Counted from the first letter of the stretch, positions 8,598-18,346 are shown. The stretch is DNA of 64,000 bases from Burkholderiales bacterium RIFCSPLOWO2_12_FULL_61_40 (GCA_001770935.1 MESI01000092.1:44243-108242); one strand, 5' to 3'. Notes: generated from the letters alone by a model not told the origin. Translations and numbers: made by a program.

Positions 8598-9335
8598 ATG
8601 TGTGGTGCTGAAGTAAAACCGCTGCCGGATGGCGTGCAGCGTGTCGCGGCGGTCTTGCAGGCCAAGGGCCACCCGCATGCGCCGGTGATGCTGGACGGCG
8701 CCGCACGCACCGCGCAGCAGGCGGCAGACGCCCTGGGCATTGCCGTGGGGCAGATCGCCAAGAGCATCATTTTCCGGCGGCTGGAGGACGATGCGGCCGT
8801 GCTGGTGGTCACCTCGGGTGACCAGCGGGTGGACGAGAAAAAGGTGCAAGCCCTGGTGGGCGCATTGGGGCGGGCCGACGCGGCCTTTGTCAAAGCCAAG
8901 ACCGGGTTTTCCATTGGCGGCGTGTCGCCCCTGGCGCACGCCACGCCCTGCGTGACGCTGATTGACCAGGAGCTGTTCCGCTTTGAAGACATCTGGGCTG
9001 CCGCGGGCCATCCGCATGGCGTGTTCAAGCTGCGGCCGCAGGACCTGGCCGACCTGTCGGGCGCGCCGGTGGCCAATGTGGTGCTGGAGGCGGTTTGGCA
9101 AAAACCGGCAAACGCTATTGAATTGATAGCGTACCGCGCACGTCTGGCGAGGGCTATCACCGAAAATGTGCCTTCACCCTGCATCTCGGTCTGCCGCATG
9201 AATCCAGACAGCGGGCTGTGTGAAGGCTGCTACCGCACGCTGGACGAGATCCGCCAGTGGAGCAGCGCCGACGATGCCACCAAGAAGGCCATCTGGAACC
9301 ACATCGAACAACGATTTACCCCGGAGTTGGTATGA
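8598..9335 (+). CDS. YbaK/EbsC prolyl-tRNA-editing-like domain fused to DUF1289
   Basis: The protein has 245 residues in two parts. Residues about 10-165 form a YbaK/ProX aminoacyl-tRNA deacylase-like domain (DALGIAVGQIAKSIIF, FSIGGVSPLAH, FRFEDIWAAAGHPHGVF). Residues about 193-230 are a DUF1289 domain with CISVCRMNPDSGLCEGC cysteines, probably metal binding. The linker between them (KPANAIELIAYRARLARAI) is encoded by a family D repeat, so the fusion point and the repeat coincide. DUF1289 is commonly a separate small protein. It is followed by an ATGA-overlapping isomerase gene, so the set is an operon with mvaB. Confidence 0.87.
   Translation: MCGAEVKPLPDGVQRVAAVLQAKGHPHAPVMLDGAARTAQQAADALGIAVGQIAKSIIFRRLEDDAAVLVVTSGDQRVDEKKVQALVGALGRADAAFVKAKTGFSIGGVSPLAHATPCVTLIDQELFRFEDIWAAAGHPHGVFKLRPQDLADLSGAPVANVVLEAVWQKPANAIELIAYRARLARAITENVPSPCISVCRMNPDSGLCEGCYRTLDEIRQWSSADDATKKAIWNHIEQRFTPELV
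9113..9170 (+). repeat. Family D element at the YbaK-DUF1289 junction
   Basis: The series GCTATTGAATTGATAGCG, ACCGCGCACG, then GAGGGCT and AAAAT follows family D as seen at 60991 and 49326. It is read through in frame and forms the whole inter-domain linker. Confidence 0.7.
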
Positions 9336-9967
9336 AACAGATCACCTGTTACCTGGACTTTATTTCGCCCTATGCCTACCTGGCGTTTGAGAAGTTGCCC
9401 GAAGCCCTGATGGGGCACAGCTACAGCGTGACCTACAAGCCCGTTTTGTTCGCCGCACTGCTCAAGCACCACGGACAGTTGGGTCCGGCGGAAATTCCGT
9501 CCAAGCGCGACTGGACCTACCGCCAGGTATTGTGGTTGGCCCGCACCCACGGTGTGGAATTGCAACTGCCCGCCAGCCACCCGTTCAACCCGCTGGGCTT
9601 GCTGCGCCTTGCGGTGGCCAGCGACCCCCAGGGCTGGCCCAACCGGTATGTGTGTGAAACGCTGTTTCGGCATGTGTGGCGCGGCGGGGCAGAAGCCGCC
9701 GACGCTCATCGCCTGCAGACGCTGACACAGCAGCTGATGCCCCAACGCGATCCGAATAGCGACGCGGTCAAGGCCCAGCTCAAAGCCCATACCGACGAGG
9801 CGCTGGCTTTGGGCATTTTTGGCGTGCCCACTTTCGCAGTGGATGGCAAGCTGTTTTGGGGTCTGGACGCCCTGTCCATGCTGCGTGCCTACCTGGCAGG
9901 GGATTCCTGGTTTGATGGGGGCTCTTGGGAGGCGGCTGCAAGCGTGGCGCAAGGGATCAGGCGTTGA
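9332..9967 (+). CDS. 2-hydroxychromene-2-carboxylate isomerase (DsbA/kappa-GST family)
   Basis: The protein has 211 residues in the thioredoxin-fold isomerase family acting in naphthalene-type aromatic breakdown or glutathione-dependent reactions. The N-terminal CYLDFISPYAYLAFEKLP has the serine (SPY) that replaces the DsbA CxxC in this family. The C-terminal FGVPTFAVDGKLFWGLDAL is the cis-proline loop and following helix. ATG 9332 overlaps the previous stop by four bases. No aromatic pathway genes surround it, so the true substrate is uncertain. Confidence 0.88.
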   Translation: MKQITCYLDFISPYAYLAFEKLPEALMGHSYSVTYKPVLFAALLKHHGQLGPAEIPSKRDWTYRQVLWLARTHGVELQLPASHPFNPLGLLRLAVASDPQGWPNRYVCETLFRHVWRGGAEAADAHRLQTLTQQLMPQRDPNSDAVKAQLKAHTDEALALGIFGVPTFAVDGKLFWGLDALSMLRAYLAGDSWFDGGSWEAAASVAQGIRR

Positions 9968-9979
9968 ATCCATGGGCAT

Positions 9980-11806
9980 ATGCCCAATGCCTTCAATTTT
10001 GCCGCCTCGCCGTTTGACTGCCTGAACCAGGACGAGCAGCGCCTGGTGCGCAACAGTGTTGACGTGGTCTATTTCCCCGAGGGCGAGACCATTCTCGACA
10101 TCGGCACCACCCCCACCCACCTGTTTGTCATCATCAAGGGTTATGTGACCCAGCTGGAGGGGTCCGAGGTCATCACCACCTATGGGCCGGAAGACTGTTT
10201 TGATGGGCGCTCGCTGGTGGCCGGCAAGGTCAGCAGCCGTTTTGTGGCGGCCGAGGAGGTGGTGGCCTACCAGCTGGCGCACCAGGCGGTGAGCGACCTG
10301 ATCGCCTCCAACGCCACCTTCGGCGCCTTGCTGTTTTCGGACCTCAGCAACAAGCTCAGCGCCCTGTCCGAACGCAACAGCCAGCACGAGCTGCAGTCGC
10401 TGACCTTGTCGCGGGTGGACGAGGCTTTTTTGCGCCCGGCCTACGTGGTCGACTACAGCACCGATATCCTGTCGGTGGTGAAACTGTTCCAGGAGCGCCG
10501 CAGCTCCACGGTGCTGGTGCGCGACCCCCGCACCGACCCGCCCGGACTGGGCATTTTTACGGCCACCACGCTGCAGCGCGCCGTGCTGGACGGTCGCCCC
10601 CTGAACCAATTGCCGGTGGGGGAACTGGCCAACTTTGCCCTGATTGAAGTGCGGCCATCGGACCAGTTGGGCGATGCCATGGCCTCCATGCTGCGCCACC
10701 GGGTGCACCGGCTGGTGGTGGTGGAGGAGGGGCGCATCGTGGGCATTCTGGAGTCCCTGGATTTGTTCAGTTTCCTGTCCAACCAGTCGCACCTGATCAC
10801 CGAGAAAATCGAAGAGGCCCACGACCTGGAGGGCCTGAGCCAGGCGGCTGCCCAGATCACCCGCATGATGGCCTTGCTGTACCGCAGCGGCTCGCGCGTC
10901 AACCTGATTGCCAAACTGGTGCAGCAGCTCAATGCGCGTTTGTTCGAGCGCGCCTGGCAGCTGATCGCGCCTGCCGAGCTGGTGGCCCACAGCTGCCTGT
11001 TTGTGATGGGCAGCGAAGGCCGGGGCGAGCAATTGCTCAAGACCGACCAGGACAACGGCCTGATTCTGCGCGACGGCTATAACCCCCCGGCGCAACTCGA
11101 CGTGTTGTGCCTGCGCTTTTCCGAGGCGCTCAAGGGCTTTGGTTACCCGCCCTGCCCGGGTCACATCATGGTGAGCAACCCGCAGTGGCGCAAAAGTGCC
11201 AGTGAATTCGGCCAGATGACGCGCCAGTGGCTGATGCTGCCCGATGGCGACAGCCTGATGAACCTGGCGATCTTCATGGACGCCCATGCCGTCTGCGGTG
11301 ATGTCCGGCTGCTGGAGAATGTGCAGCGGGGGCTGATGAAGCTGGCCACCGACCACGATGCCATGCTGGCCCGCTTTGCCGCCGCCATCGATGCCTTTGG
11401 CAACCGCACCGGGTGGTGGAACCGCCTGTTGGGGCTGGGGGATACGGACCAGCACCTGAACCTCAAGAAGGAAGGCATTTTTCCGCTGGTGCATGGCGTG
11501 CGCAGTCTGGCTTTGGCGCGGCGTGTGACGGACACCAGCACCGCCGCGCGTATTGCGGCCCTGGTCGGCGACGGCACGCTGAGTACTGAAATGGGCACCG
11601 ATCTGCTGGAGAGCCTGCATTTCTTCATGGGGCTCAAGCTCAAGGCCGGCCTGGCCGAGCTGGACACCGGCAAGGCGGTGACCGGCGCTATTGATGTGGC
11701 CCGCCTGAGCAGCCTGGACCGCGATCTGCTGAAAGACACCCTGGGCGTGGTCAAGCGCTTCAAGGTCCTGCTGCGCCAGCGTTTCCATCTGGACTCGGTG
11801 GGATGA
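9980..11806 (+). CDS. cNMP-binding/CBS/DUF294 putative nucleotidyltransferase, module 1
   Basis: This is a 608-residue cytosolic signalling protein. Residues about 10-140 are a cyclic-nucleotide-binding-like barrel (FPEGETILDIGTTPTHLFVI). Residues 160-290 hold a CBS pair (DILSVVKLFQERRSSTVLV and HRVHRLVVVEEGRIVGILE). Residues about 342-360 carry the nucleotidyltransferase loop GSEGRGEQLLKTDQDNG, and a GlnD/GlnE-like helical substrate-binding domain follows. The target of nucleotidylation is unknown. It overlaps the exonuclease gene by four bases and lies near an acetate symporter. A paralogue with the same architecture is at 26708-28582. Confidence 0.88.
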   Translation: MPNAFNFAASPFDCLNQDEQRLVRNSVDVVYFPEGETILDIGTTPTHLFVIIKGYVTQLEGSEVITTYGPEDCFDGRSLVAGKVSSRFVAAEEVVAYQLAHQAVSDLIASNATFGALLFSDLSNKLSALSERNSQHELQSLTLSRVDEAFLRPAYVVDYSTDILSVVKLFQERRSSTVLVRDPRTDPPGLGIFTATTLQRAVLDGRPLNQLPVGELANFALIEVRPSDQLGDAMASMLRHRVHRLVVVEEGRIVGILESLDLFSFLSNQSHLITEKIEEAHDLEGLSQAAAQITRMMALLYRSGSRVNLIAKLVQQLNARLFERAWQLIAPAELVAHSCLFVMGSEGRGEQLLKTDQDNGLILRDGYNPPAQLDVLCLRFSEALKGFGYPPCPGHIMVSNPQWRKSASEFGQMTRQWLMLPDGDSLMNLAIFMDAHAVCGDVRLLENVQRGLMKLATDHDAMLARFAAAIDAFGNRTGWWNRLLGLGDTDQHLNLKKEGIFPLVHGVRSLALARRVTDTSTAARIAALVGDGTLSTEMGTDLLESLHFFMGLKLKAGLAELDTGKAVTGAIDVARLSSLDRDLLKDTLGVVKRFKVLLRQRFHLDSVG

Positions 11807-12462
11807 ACGCCTTGCTGTTGCCGCAGCGCTGGTGGGCTGCGCTCAAGCGCGAGTGGCTGATTTACCACCTGGGTGACCCGTCCTTTCGGTTTATGTTCGA
11901 CCCGGCGCCCGACCAGGAGTGGGTGGCGCTGGACTGCGAAACCACGGGCCTGAACGTGCGCAGCGACGAGATCATCTCGATTGGTGCGGTGCGCATTGTG
12001 GGCAAGCGCATCATGACCAGCGAGCGGCTGGAACTGCTGGTGCGCCCCGAACGCGGTGTGTCGCCCGAAAGTGTGCGCATTCATCGGCTGCGTGCGCGTG
12101 ACGTGGCACAGGGTATGCCGATCGAAGAGGCCATGAAACGACTGATGCATTTCATTGGCAGCCGACCCCTGGTGGGCTACTACCTGGAGTTTGATGTGGC
12201 CATGCTCAACCGCGCTATCTGGCCCATTTTGGGCCAGGGTTTGCCGCAACCCAAGATTGAAGTGTCGGGCCTGTACTACGACTACAAATTCAGGCAGCTT
12301 GCGGCCCACCAGCACCAGGGCAACGTGGACATTGACCTGCGTTTTGCCACCATGATGAACGACCTGGGCTTGCCCTTGCGCGATGCCCACGATGCGCTCA
12401 ACGACGCGGTGATGGCCGGGCTGGCCTTTGTCAAGTTGCGGCAGTTGCGGCCTTCGCCTTAG
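11803..12462 (+). CDS. DnaQ-like 3'-5' exonuclease, module 1
   Basis: This is a 219-residue DEDDh exonuclease. Exo I is ALDCETTGL, Exo II is VGYYLEFDVAML, and Exo III is DAHDALNDAVMAGL with the His and Asp. The first 35 residues (RWWAALKREWLIYHL) are an extension outside the nuclease core. Its start overlaps the DUF294 gene (ATGA), implying joint function. This is not the replicative proofreading subunit, whose gene context is different; its RNA or DNA substrate is unknown. A similar nuclease domain ends the protein at 24526-26688. Confidence 0.9.
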   Translation: MNALLLPQRWWAALKREWLIYHLGDPSFRFMFDPAPDQEWVALDCETTGLNVRSDEIISIGAVRIVGKRIMTSERLELLVRPERGVSPESVRIHRLRARDVAQGMPIEEAMKRLMHFIGSRPLVGYYLEFDVAMLNRAIWPILGQGLPQPKIEVSGLYYDYKFRQLAAHQHQGNVDIDLRFATMMNDLGLPLRDAHDALNDAVMAGLAFVKLRQLRPSP

Positions 12463-12698
12463 AGTCCGACCTCTCCTGCCTCCACCAACTTGCGGGCGTA
12501 GTCGTAGGCCGCGCCCACGGCTTTTTCCTGGCTCGGAAAATCATTGGGGACACGTCTTCGCAGGCCGGGAATGTGCGTCTTGGTGATGTCGCTCAGCCGC
12601 TCAAAGCGGGCCCACGCCATCCACCGGCCCGTTGGCTCCTTTCGCGCATGCACGCTGATGTAGTAGCCATTCAGTTCCAGAAATCCATTGATGTCCAT
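12459..12698 (-). CDS. Small conserved-looking hypothetical protein
   Basis: The protein has 79 residues starting MDINGFLELNGYYISVHARK, with a central GRWMAWARFERL and a C-terminal helix AVGAAYDYARKLVEAGEVGL. ATG at 12698 is chosen because AAGGAG lies 7 bases upstream, while the longer frame from 12758 has no ribosome site. Its stop overlaps the stop of the convergent exonuclease gene. I do not recognise the family; it looks soluble. Confidence 0.65.
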   Translation of the reverse strand: MDINGFLELNGYYISVHARKEPTGRWMAWARFERLSDITKTHIPGLRRRVPNDFPSQEKAVGAAYDYARKLVEAGEVGL

Positions 12699-12914
12699 GG
12701 CTGACTCCTTTGCTTGGAATGGAAAGCATGAAACCTTGAGTTTTTGTCCATTTGACAAAAATCATTCACCTGGAAATGCCCACCGTTAACCTGACTGTGG
12801 CGCATGGTGTCAGATCCGCGCCAAGAGTCAAGGGAGTTGGTTCGGGTGACGGAGGTGGTGCATGGTACGCACGAGACCAAAGGGGTGGCTACTGACAAAT
12901 CGGAGGGCTTGGTA

Positions 12915-13361
12915 ATGCACGAAAACGCACCAGAAACCTGCATGGACAAAAACAACCCGCCCCTGACTTTTGGCGTGTTTAAACCTGTGGGGCATACGGT
13001 CATGGCATTCCAGTCCGACACAGACCTGCAGGCGGCGGTCCATGCCTTGGCCGAACATGGCTTCTCCAGCGCGACCTGGGTCCGCTACGCGCCGGATGAA
13101 ATGTCCGCCTTGGTGGATGTCGAGTTGCAGGACGCCAGCCCGCTTGCAGCTTTTGGCTACGAACTGGACCTGGCCAAAGTGCACCGCATACTGGCGGAGC
13201 AGGGATGCAGTTTCCTGGTGGTGCATGCGCCAGGTAAAGAGCAGGCCGAGAGGGTGGCAGACATTGCGCGCACCATGAAAGCGGTTGCCGCCCAGCACTA
13301 CGGCACCTTCGTGATCGAAGATGTCGTTGAATTTACACCCGGACCAGCTCCCGTGCCCTGA
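12915..13361 (+). CDS. Hypothetical protein with possible stress-response fold
   Basis: The protein is about 148 residues. After a short leader it reads FGVFKPVGHTVMAFQSDTDL, then alternating helices and strands, including a FLVVHAPGKEQAERVADIAR segment. The pattern resembles small Burkholderiales proteins of unknown function rather than any enzyme I can name. The frame is open from 12804. ATG 12915 is preferred because GGAGGG lies upstream, but ATG 12942 is also possible. It ends just before a terminator that serves the opposite strand. Confidence 0.55.
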   Translation: MHENAPETCMDKNNPPLTFGVFKPVGHTVMAFQSDTDLQAAVHALAEHGFSSATWVRYAPDEMSALVDVELQDASPLAAFGYELDLAKVHRILAEQGCSFLVVHAPGKEQAERVADIARTMKAVAAQHYGTFVIEDVVEFTPGPAPVP

Positions 13362-13362
13362 A

Positions 13363-13391
13363 GCAAAAAAAACCGGGCGCGTGGCCCGGTT
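13363..13391 (-). terminator. Rho-independent terminator of the actP operon
   Basis: On the minus strand a hairpin with arms AACCGGGC and GCCCGGTT (13371-13391, five-base loop) is followed by a run of T. It lies 46 bases after the actP stop. It may also protect the convergent gene. Confidence 0.85.
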
Positions 13392-13437
13392 GAGATGCGC
13401 AACGGAGCGGCAGGCCCCCGTTGCGGTCGGTGCTTTT

Positions 13438-15165
13438 TTAGTGGCCGGAAGCGCCGGATGCGCCAAAGCCGGTTTCCGAACGCACCTGCTGCGCAGGGAA
13501 CGCCGCACGTTCCTTGGCGGCATTGGGGCTGCGGTCCAGGATGGAGAACAGCCAGATACCCACGAAGCCAATGGTCATGGAGAACAAGGCGGGTGAGGTG
13601 TAAGGGAACAGCGCCGAACCCTTGGGGTTGCCCAGTGTGGCTTCCCACACGGAGGGCGACACCACGGTCAGGGCTACGGAAGAGATCAGCCCCAGGAAGC
13701 CGCCAATGACGGCACCTTTGGTGGTGCAATCTTTCCACAGCACCGACATGAACAGCACGGGGAAGTTGGCCGACGCCGCAATGGCAAAGGCCAGGGACAC
13801 CATGAAGGCGATGTTTTGCTTCTCAAACGCAATGCCCAGCACCACAGCCACCACGCCAAGCACCAATGTCGTGATACGCGACACCTTCAGTTCAGACGCG
13901 CTATCGACCTTGCCCTTCTTGATGACGGTGGCGTAGATGTCGTGTGACACCGCCGATGCGCCGGAGAGCGTCAGCCCTGCCACCACGGCCAGAATGGTTG
14001 CAAAGGCCACGGCCGAGATGAATCCGAAGAACACATTGCCGCCCACCGCTTTGGCCACCAGCACCGCCGCCATATTGGCCGAGCCGCCGCCGCCCTTGAT
14101 GATGCCCTTGGCCGTATCGGCAAACTCGGGGTTGGTCAACACCAGGGTGATGGCGCCAAAGCCGATGATGAAAATCAGAATGTAGAAGTAGCCAATCCAG
14201 GTGGTTGCCCACAGCACGGACTTGCGGGCTTGTTTGGCATCCGGCACGGTGAAAAAGCGCATCAGGATGTGGGGCAAACCGGCGGTGCCGAACATCAGCG
14301 CCATGCCGAAGGAAATGGCCGAGATCGGGTCTTTCACAAAACCACCGGGTCCCATGAGCGCCTGGCCAATGGCTGCGGCGTCCACTTCGGTCTTGCCACC
14401 GTTGATGGCCAGTTGGGTCTTGACTTTCACGCCAGCGGCAAACAGGGCTTCAAAGCTGAAGCCGTAGTTCGACATGACCATGAACGCCATGAAGGTCACG
14501 CCCGCCAGCAGCAAGCAGGCCTTGATGATCTGCACCCAGGTGGTGGCGGTCATGCCGCCAAACAGCACATAGACCATCATCAGCGCGCCCACAATCACCA
14601 CGGCCAGCCAGTAGTCCAGGCCGAACAACAGCTTGATCAGCGCACCCGCGCCCACCATCTGGGCAATCAGGTAAAACGCCACCACCACCAGCGTGCCGGA
14701 GGCCGCAAAGATGCGGATGGGCTTTTGCTGGAAGCGGTAACCGGCCACGTCGGCAAAGGTGAATTTGCCCAGGTTGCGCAGACGCTCGGCCATCAAAAAG
14801 GTAATGACGGGCCAGCCGACCAGAAAGCCGATGGAGTAAATCAGGCCGTCATAACCAGAGGCCATGACCGCAGCAGAAATCCCCAAAAACGACGCGGCGG
14901 ACATGTAGTCACCCGCAATCGCCAGGCCGTTCTGGAAACCGGTGATGCCGCCACCGCCGGTGTAGAAGTCCGCGGCCGATTTGGTCTTGGCCGCAGCCCA
15001 CTTGGTGATGAACAGCGTCATGATGACGAAGCCGCCAAACATGCTGATGGCCACCCAGTTGGTGGGCTGTTTTTCGACCTGCCCGAGGTCGGCGCCGGCG
15101 GCCATGGCCAGGCCCGATGCCAGCAGCGCCAGCAGCGCTACAAAAGTGGATTTTCCCAAGTTCAT
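13438..15165 (-). CDS. actP: Cation/acetate symporter
   Basis: This is a sodium:solute symporter that imports acetate and similar short acids. It has 575 residues, with an N-terminal signal-like segment ([18 protein letters not shown]), about thirteen membrane segments and the family signatures [38 protein letters not shown] and [19 protein letters not shown]. It overlaps the upstream DUF485 gene by three bases, the classic yjcH-actP pair. Its divergent neighbour encodes an MFS transporter. Confidence 0.94.
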   Translation of the reverse strand: MNLGKSTFVALLALLASGLAMAAGADLGQVEKQPTNWVAISMFGGFVIMTLFITKWAAAKTKSAADFYTGGGGITGFQNGLAIAGDYMSAASFLGISAAVMASGYDGLIYSIGFLVGWPVITFLMAERLRNLGKFTFADVAGYRFQQKPIRIFAASGTLVVVAFYLIAQMVGAGALIKLLFGLDYWLAVVIVGALMMVYVLFGGMTATTWVQIIKACLLLAGVTFMAFMVMSNYGFSFEALFAAGVKVKTQLAINGGKTEVDAAAIGQALMGPGGFVKDPISAISFGMALMFGTAGLPHILMRFFTVPDAKQARKSVLWATTWIGYFYILIFIIGFGAITLVLTNPEFADTAKGIIKGGGGSANMAAVLVAKAVGGNVFFGFISAVAFATILAVVAGLTLSGASAVSHDIYATVIKKGKVDSASELKVSRITTLVLGVVAVVLGIAFEKQNIAFMVSLAFAIAASANFPVLFMSVLWKDCTTKGAVIGGFLGLISSVALTVVSPSVWEATLGNPKGSALFPYTSPALFSMTIGFVGIWLFSILDRSPNAAKERAAFPAQQVRSETGFGASGASGH

Positions 15166-15470
15166 TTGGAGACGTCTTTCAAAATGGCAGCGGTCAGCTC
15201 ATCGAACTCGCTGTTGGCACGGCGCACGTAAATGCCGGTGATGAGAATGGTGAACACGATGACACCCATGCCGATGGGAACGCCCACTGAAGTCACGCCG
15301 GTCCCCATGGTTTGGGCCAGAAAGGGTTTGTTGAACGCGATGAGCGCGATGTAGCCGTAGTACACGACCATCATCAGCAGGGTCAGTCCCCAGCCGAAGC
15401 TGTTGCGCTTGGACCGAAGTTCGCGGTACTTCGGGTGTGATTGAATTTTGTTGACCACAGAATCATTCAT
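15162..15470 (-). CDS. DUF485 small membrane protein (YjcH-like)
   Basis: The protein has 102 residues with two membrane helices ([19 protein letters not shown] and [20 protein letters not shown]) and the DUF485 start [16 protein letters not shown]. These proteins accompany ActP-type symporters and are thought to assist them. The start has AAGGAG eight bases upstream. It is co-transcribed with actP. Confidence 0.9.
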   Translation of the reverse strand: MNDSVVNKIQSHPKYRELRSKRNSFGWGLTLLMMVVYYGYIALIAFNKPFLAQTMGTGVTSVGVPIGMGVIVFTILITGIYVRRANSEFDELTAAILKDVSK

Positions 15471-15697
15471 GTGGGTCTCCTTGGGGTTGGTTGATTTGTC
15501 GGGATGCGTTGCAACACATGGGGGCGGATTCTGCAAACAGGGACTGACCAAGCCCTTACGTAATTTATGGGTAAGCGACAGGGGTGCCCGTGCAGCGGGG
15601 AGGAATATTTGTCAGAGTGCCGTCAGTTGGTCACTTGATAGTCTGAACAAGATGCCCGGCGTGGAGCCAGCTATTTAACAAGGATGGAGACACATTT

Positions 15698-17353
15698 ATG
15701 GCGGCAACCGCTGCACGCCCGATGTCGGCAGAAGAAAAGAAAGTTGTCTTCGCGTCTTCGCTTGGCACTGTTTTTGAATGGTATGACTTCTACCTGTACG
15801 GCGCGTTAGCCCCCATCATCGCAAAACAGTTCTTTAGTGGATTGGACGATGGCTCTGCCTTCATTTTTGCATTGCTGGCGTTTGCGGCGGGGTTCATTGT
15901 GCGGCCTTTCGGGGCACTGGTGTTCGGCCGCGTGGGTGACATGATTGGCCGTAAATACACCTTCCTGGTAACGATCCTGATCATGGGCCTGTCCACCTTT
16001 ATCGTGGGTGTCCTGCCCAGCTATGACGCGGTCGGTGTTGCGGCGCCGGTGATCCTGATCGCACTGCGCATGTTGCAAGGCCTGGCCCTCGGCGGCGAGT
16101 ACGGCGGCGCAGCCACCTACGTGGCGGAGCACTCCCCGCAGGGTCAACGTGGGGCTTACACCTCCTGGATTCAGACCACCGCAACGATGGGATTGTTCTT
16201 GTCACTGGTGGTGATTCTGGGTACCCGCAGCATGACCGGTGAAGCGGCGTTTGCCGACTGGGGCTGGCGTGTTCCGTTTCTCGTGTCCATTGTGTTGTTG
16301 GCGGTGTCGGTTTACATCCGCTTGAGCATGAATGAATCCCCCGCTTTCACCAGGATGAAGGCCGAAGGCAAGACTTCGAAGGCTCCAGTGGCCGAGTCTT
16401 TCGGCCACTGGAAAAACCTGAAGGTTGTGATTCTGGCCCTGTTGGGGTTGACTGCGGGTCAAGCGGTGGTGTGGTACACAGGCCAGTTCTATGCTTTGTT
16501 CTTTTTGACCCAGGCGCTCAAGGTGGACGGTGCAACAGCCAACATCATGGTGGCCATCTCTCTGGTCATTGGTACCCCCTTCTTCGTGATTTTTGGCGCA
16601 TGGTCTGACAAGGTTGGCCGCAAGCCCTTCATCATGGCGGGCTGCCTGTTGGCGGTGGTGACTTACTTCCCGGTGTTTTCCGCCTTGACCAAGGCCGCCA
16701 ACCCGGATCTGGCTGCCGCACAGGCTGCCAACAAGGTGGTGGTGACGGCGTACCCCGGTGAGTGCTCGTTCCAGTTCAATCCCACGGGTACGGCCAAATT
16801 CACGAGTTCCTGCGATATTGCCAAACAGGCATTGGCGGGCGCGTCCGTGAGTTACGAAAATGCGGTGGCTGCCGCAGGCACTCCTGCCACCATTGCGGTG
16901 GGCACCACGGTCATTGCCAGCTATGCCTCCAAAGGCATGGCCGCTGCCGATGTCAGAGCCAGGAGCGACGAGTTCAAAAAGACCCTGGCCGATGCCCTGA
17001 GGGCGGCCGGGTACCCCGCCAGGGCGGACATGGTCAAGTTTGACAAGGCCGCCGTTATCGCCATCCTCTCCTACCTCGTGATTTTGGTCGCCATGGTGTA
17101 TGGCCCTATTGCCGCCATGCTGGTGGAGATGTTCCCCACCCGTATCCGCTACACCTCCATGAGCCTGCCGTACCACATCGGCAATGGCTGGTTCGGTGGT
17201 TTGCTGCCCACCACCGCGTTTGCCATCGTGGCCCAGACCGGCAATATGTACAACGGCCTGTGGTACCCCATCGCCGTGGCCGGCATGACCTTTGTCATCG
17301 GCATGTTGTTCGTCAAGGAAACCAAAGATGTGGATATTTACGATATGGACTGA
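15698..17353 (+). CDS. MFS metabolite:proton symporter with a large extra loop
   Basis: This is a 551-residue transporter of the ProP/ShiA/KgtP-like MHS branch. The entry motif is VFEWYDFYLYGALAP, MFS motif A is GRVGDMIGRKYTF, and a second loop reads GAWSDKVGRKPF. About 110 hydrophilic residues (roughly 335-450, ALTKAANPDLAAAQAANKVV to DALRAAGYPARADMVKF) sit between membrane segments and contain two cysteines (GECSF, SSCDIAK) that could bond in the periplasm. The start follows AAGGATGGAGAC. Substrate unknown; a dicarboxylate or short acid is likely given the neighbours. Confidence 0.87.
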   Translation: MAATAARPMSAEEKKVVFASSLGTVFEWYDFYLYGALAPIIAKQFFSGLDDGSAFIFALLAFAAGFIVRPFGALVFGRVGDMIGRKYTFLVTILIMGLSTFIVGVLPSYDAVGVAAPVILIALRMLQGLALGGEYGGAATYVAEHSPQGQRGAYTSWIQTTATMGLFLSLVVILGTRSMTGEAAFADWGWRVPFLVSIVLLAVSVYIRLSMNESPAFTRMKAEGKTSKAPVAESFGHWKNLKVVILALLGLTAGQAVVWYTGQFYALFFLTQALKVDGATANIMVAISLVIGTPFFVIFGAWSDKVGRKPFIMAGCLLAVVTYFPVFSALTKAANPDLAAAQAANKVVVTAYPGECSFQFNPTGTAKFTSSCDIAKQALAGASVSYENAVAAAGTPATIAVGTTVIASYASKGMAAADVRARSDEFKKTLADALRAAGYPARADMVKFDKAAVIAILSYLVILVAMVYGPIAAMLVEMFPTRIRYTSMSLPYHIGNGWFGGLLPTTAFAIVAQTGNMYNGLWYPIAVAGMTFVIGMLFVKETKDVDIYDMD

Positions 17354-17490
17354 GCTGCGTTGAGCTGATGCCGGTCCAATGTCAATTGGGGTTTGCCGGT
17401 GGTGGAATGGGATAGGAAAGTCTGAATAATGTCAGGTTCCGAGTCCATAGTGAACTTACGGTGGGTGAGTCTACCGCCAACCAAGACCGT

Positions 17491-18069
17491 ATGACCGTCA
17501 TGCTTGAAGCGCCGCAACCCCCAAACACACGCCTTTATGCCAAGACACTGGTCGGGCAACAGGAGATACAGGCACGCACACTTGGCCTGTCCCCTTTGCT
17601 GCGCAGGGCGTTGATTCTTATCGATGGCAAGCGTCGGGTGAATGAATTGCTCCCCTTTGTACACGGGCAAGACATTGATGCGTTGATGCGGCAACTGTTG
17701 GAGCAGGGCTGTATTGCAGAGCAAGAAGATACGGTGCCTGCCCAAGCGCGGGATGCGAAGTCGGCCACTGCCGCCGCAGGGCCATCAGCGTCGGCCACTC
17801 CAGGCGCAACGGCTGCCTTGGACGGGCTGCCGCCGCCCGAAACACGCAGCGCCAAAGACCTGCAGATGGCGCGCACGTTCATGACAAACACGATCAATAC
17901 CATGTTTCCGCAGCATAGCCGTTTGACCTTGATCGAGGCGATCCATGCGTGCAAAACCTCCGAGGCCCTGCGGCGTGTCTACCCCGATTGGGTGCAGACC
18001 ATGGCCACCAGTGCCATTGGTGCCAAGCGCTTGCCAGAGCTCAGCCGCCAGTTGCTCACCACCCTCTAA
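17491..18069 (+). CDS. Hypothetical protein with winged-helix-like N-terminus
   Basis: The protein is about 192 residues. The N-terminal part (LGLSPLLRRALILIDGKRR, VNELLPFVHGQDIDALMRQL) has a winged-helix-like helix pattern. A proline/alanine-rich linker (SATAAAGPSASATPGATAA) and a helical C-terminal region with RTFMTNTINTMFPQHSRLTL follow. An in-frame GTG at 17461 is an alternative start; no good ribosome site decides. I cannot assign a function. Confidence 0.6.
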   Translation: MTVMLEAPQPPNTRLYAKTLVGQQEIQARTLGLSPLLRRALILIDGKRRVNELLPFVHGQDIDALMRQLLEQGCIAEQEDTVPAQARDAKSATAAAGPSASATPGATAALDGLPPPETRSAKDLQMARTFMTNTINTMFPQHSRLTLIEAIHACKTSEALRRVYPDWVQTMATSAIGAKRLPELSRQLLTTL

Positions 18070-18103
18070 GCTGGCGCAGCCGGGGCATGCTCCCACGTTC
18101 GGA

Positions 18104-18346
18104 TTAGGGCGTATCGTCTGTTTTTTTGAGGCCAGAGGCCTGCGCTTGCTGCTTTCGTTTCTTCACGCCCAGGAATACATGGATGGCCGACACAATGTTC
18201 ACCGCAACGACCAGCAGGGCTGGCCAAAACGGCAGATCCTGGCCTGAGATTGCGCCGTAAAAAAGCAGGCCGCCCAGCGCCACTGCGCCAATGAGCAGTC
18301 CGATGAGATCCCCGCGGATGAGTCCGAGTTGCTTGCGATTGACCAT
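18104..18346 (-). CDS. Small two-helix membrane protein
   Basis: The protein has 80 residues with two hydrophobic segments (GLLIGAVALGGLLFYGAI and FWPALLVVAVNIVSAIHVFL) and a basic C-terminal tail KKRKQQAQASGLKK. ATG 18346 follows AAAGGAAAAAAT. It stands divergent to the DUF4212-symporter operon and convergent to the previous gene. Family not recognised. Confidence 0.65.
   Translation of the reverse strand: MVNRKQLGLIRGDLIGLLIGAVALGGLLFYGAISGQDLPFWPALLVVAVNIVSAIHVFLGVKKRKQQAQASGLKKTDDTP

Noticed and set aside
9230..11788. An 852-codon minus-strand frame opposite the DUF294 gene
   Set aside because: Low-complexity His/Gln-rich product with no domain, antisense to a well-supported gene.
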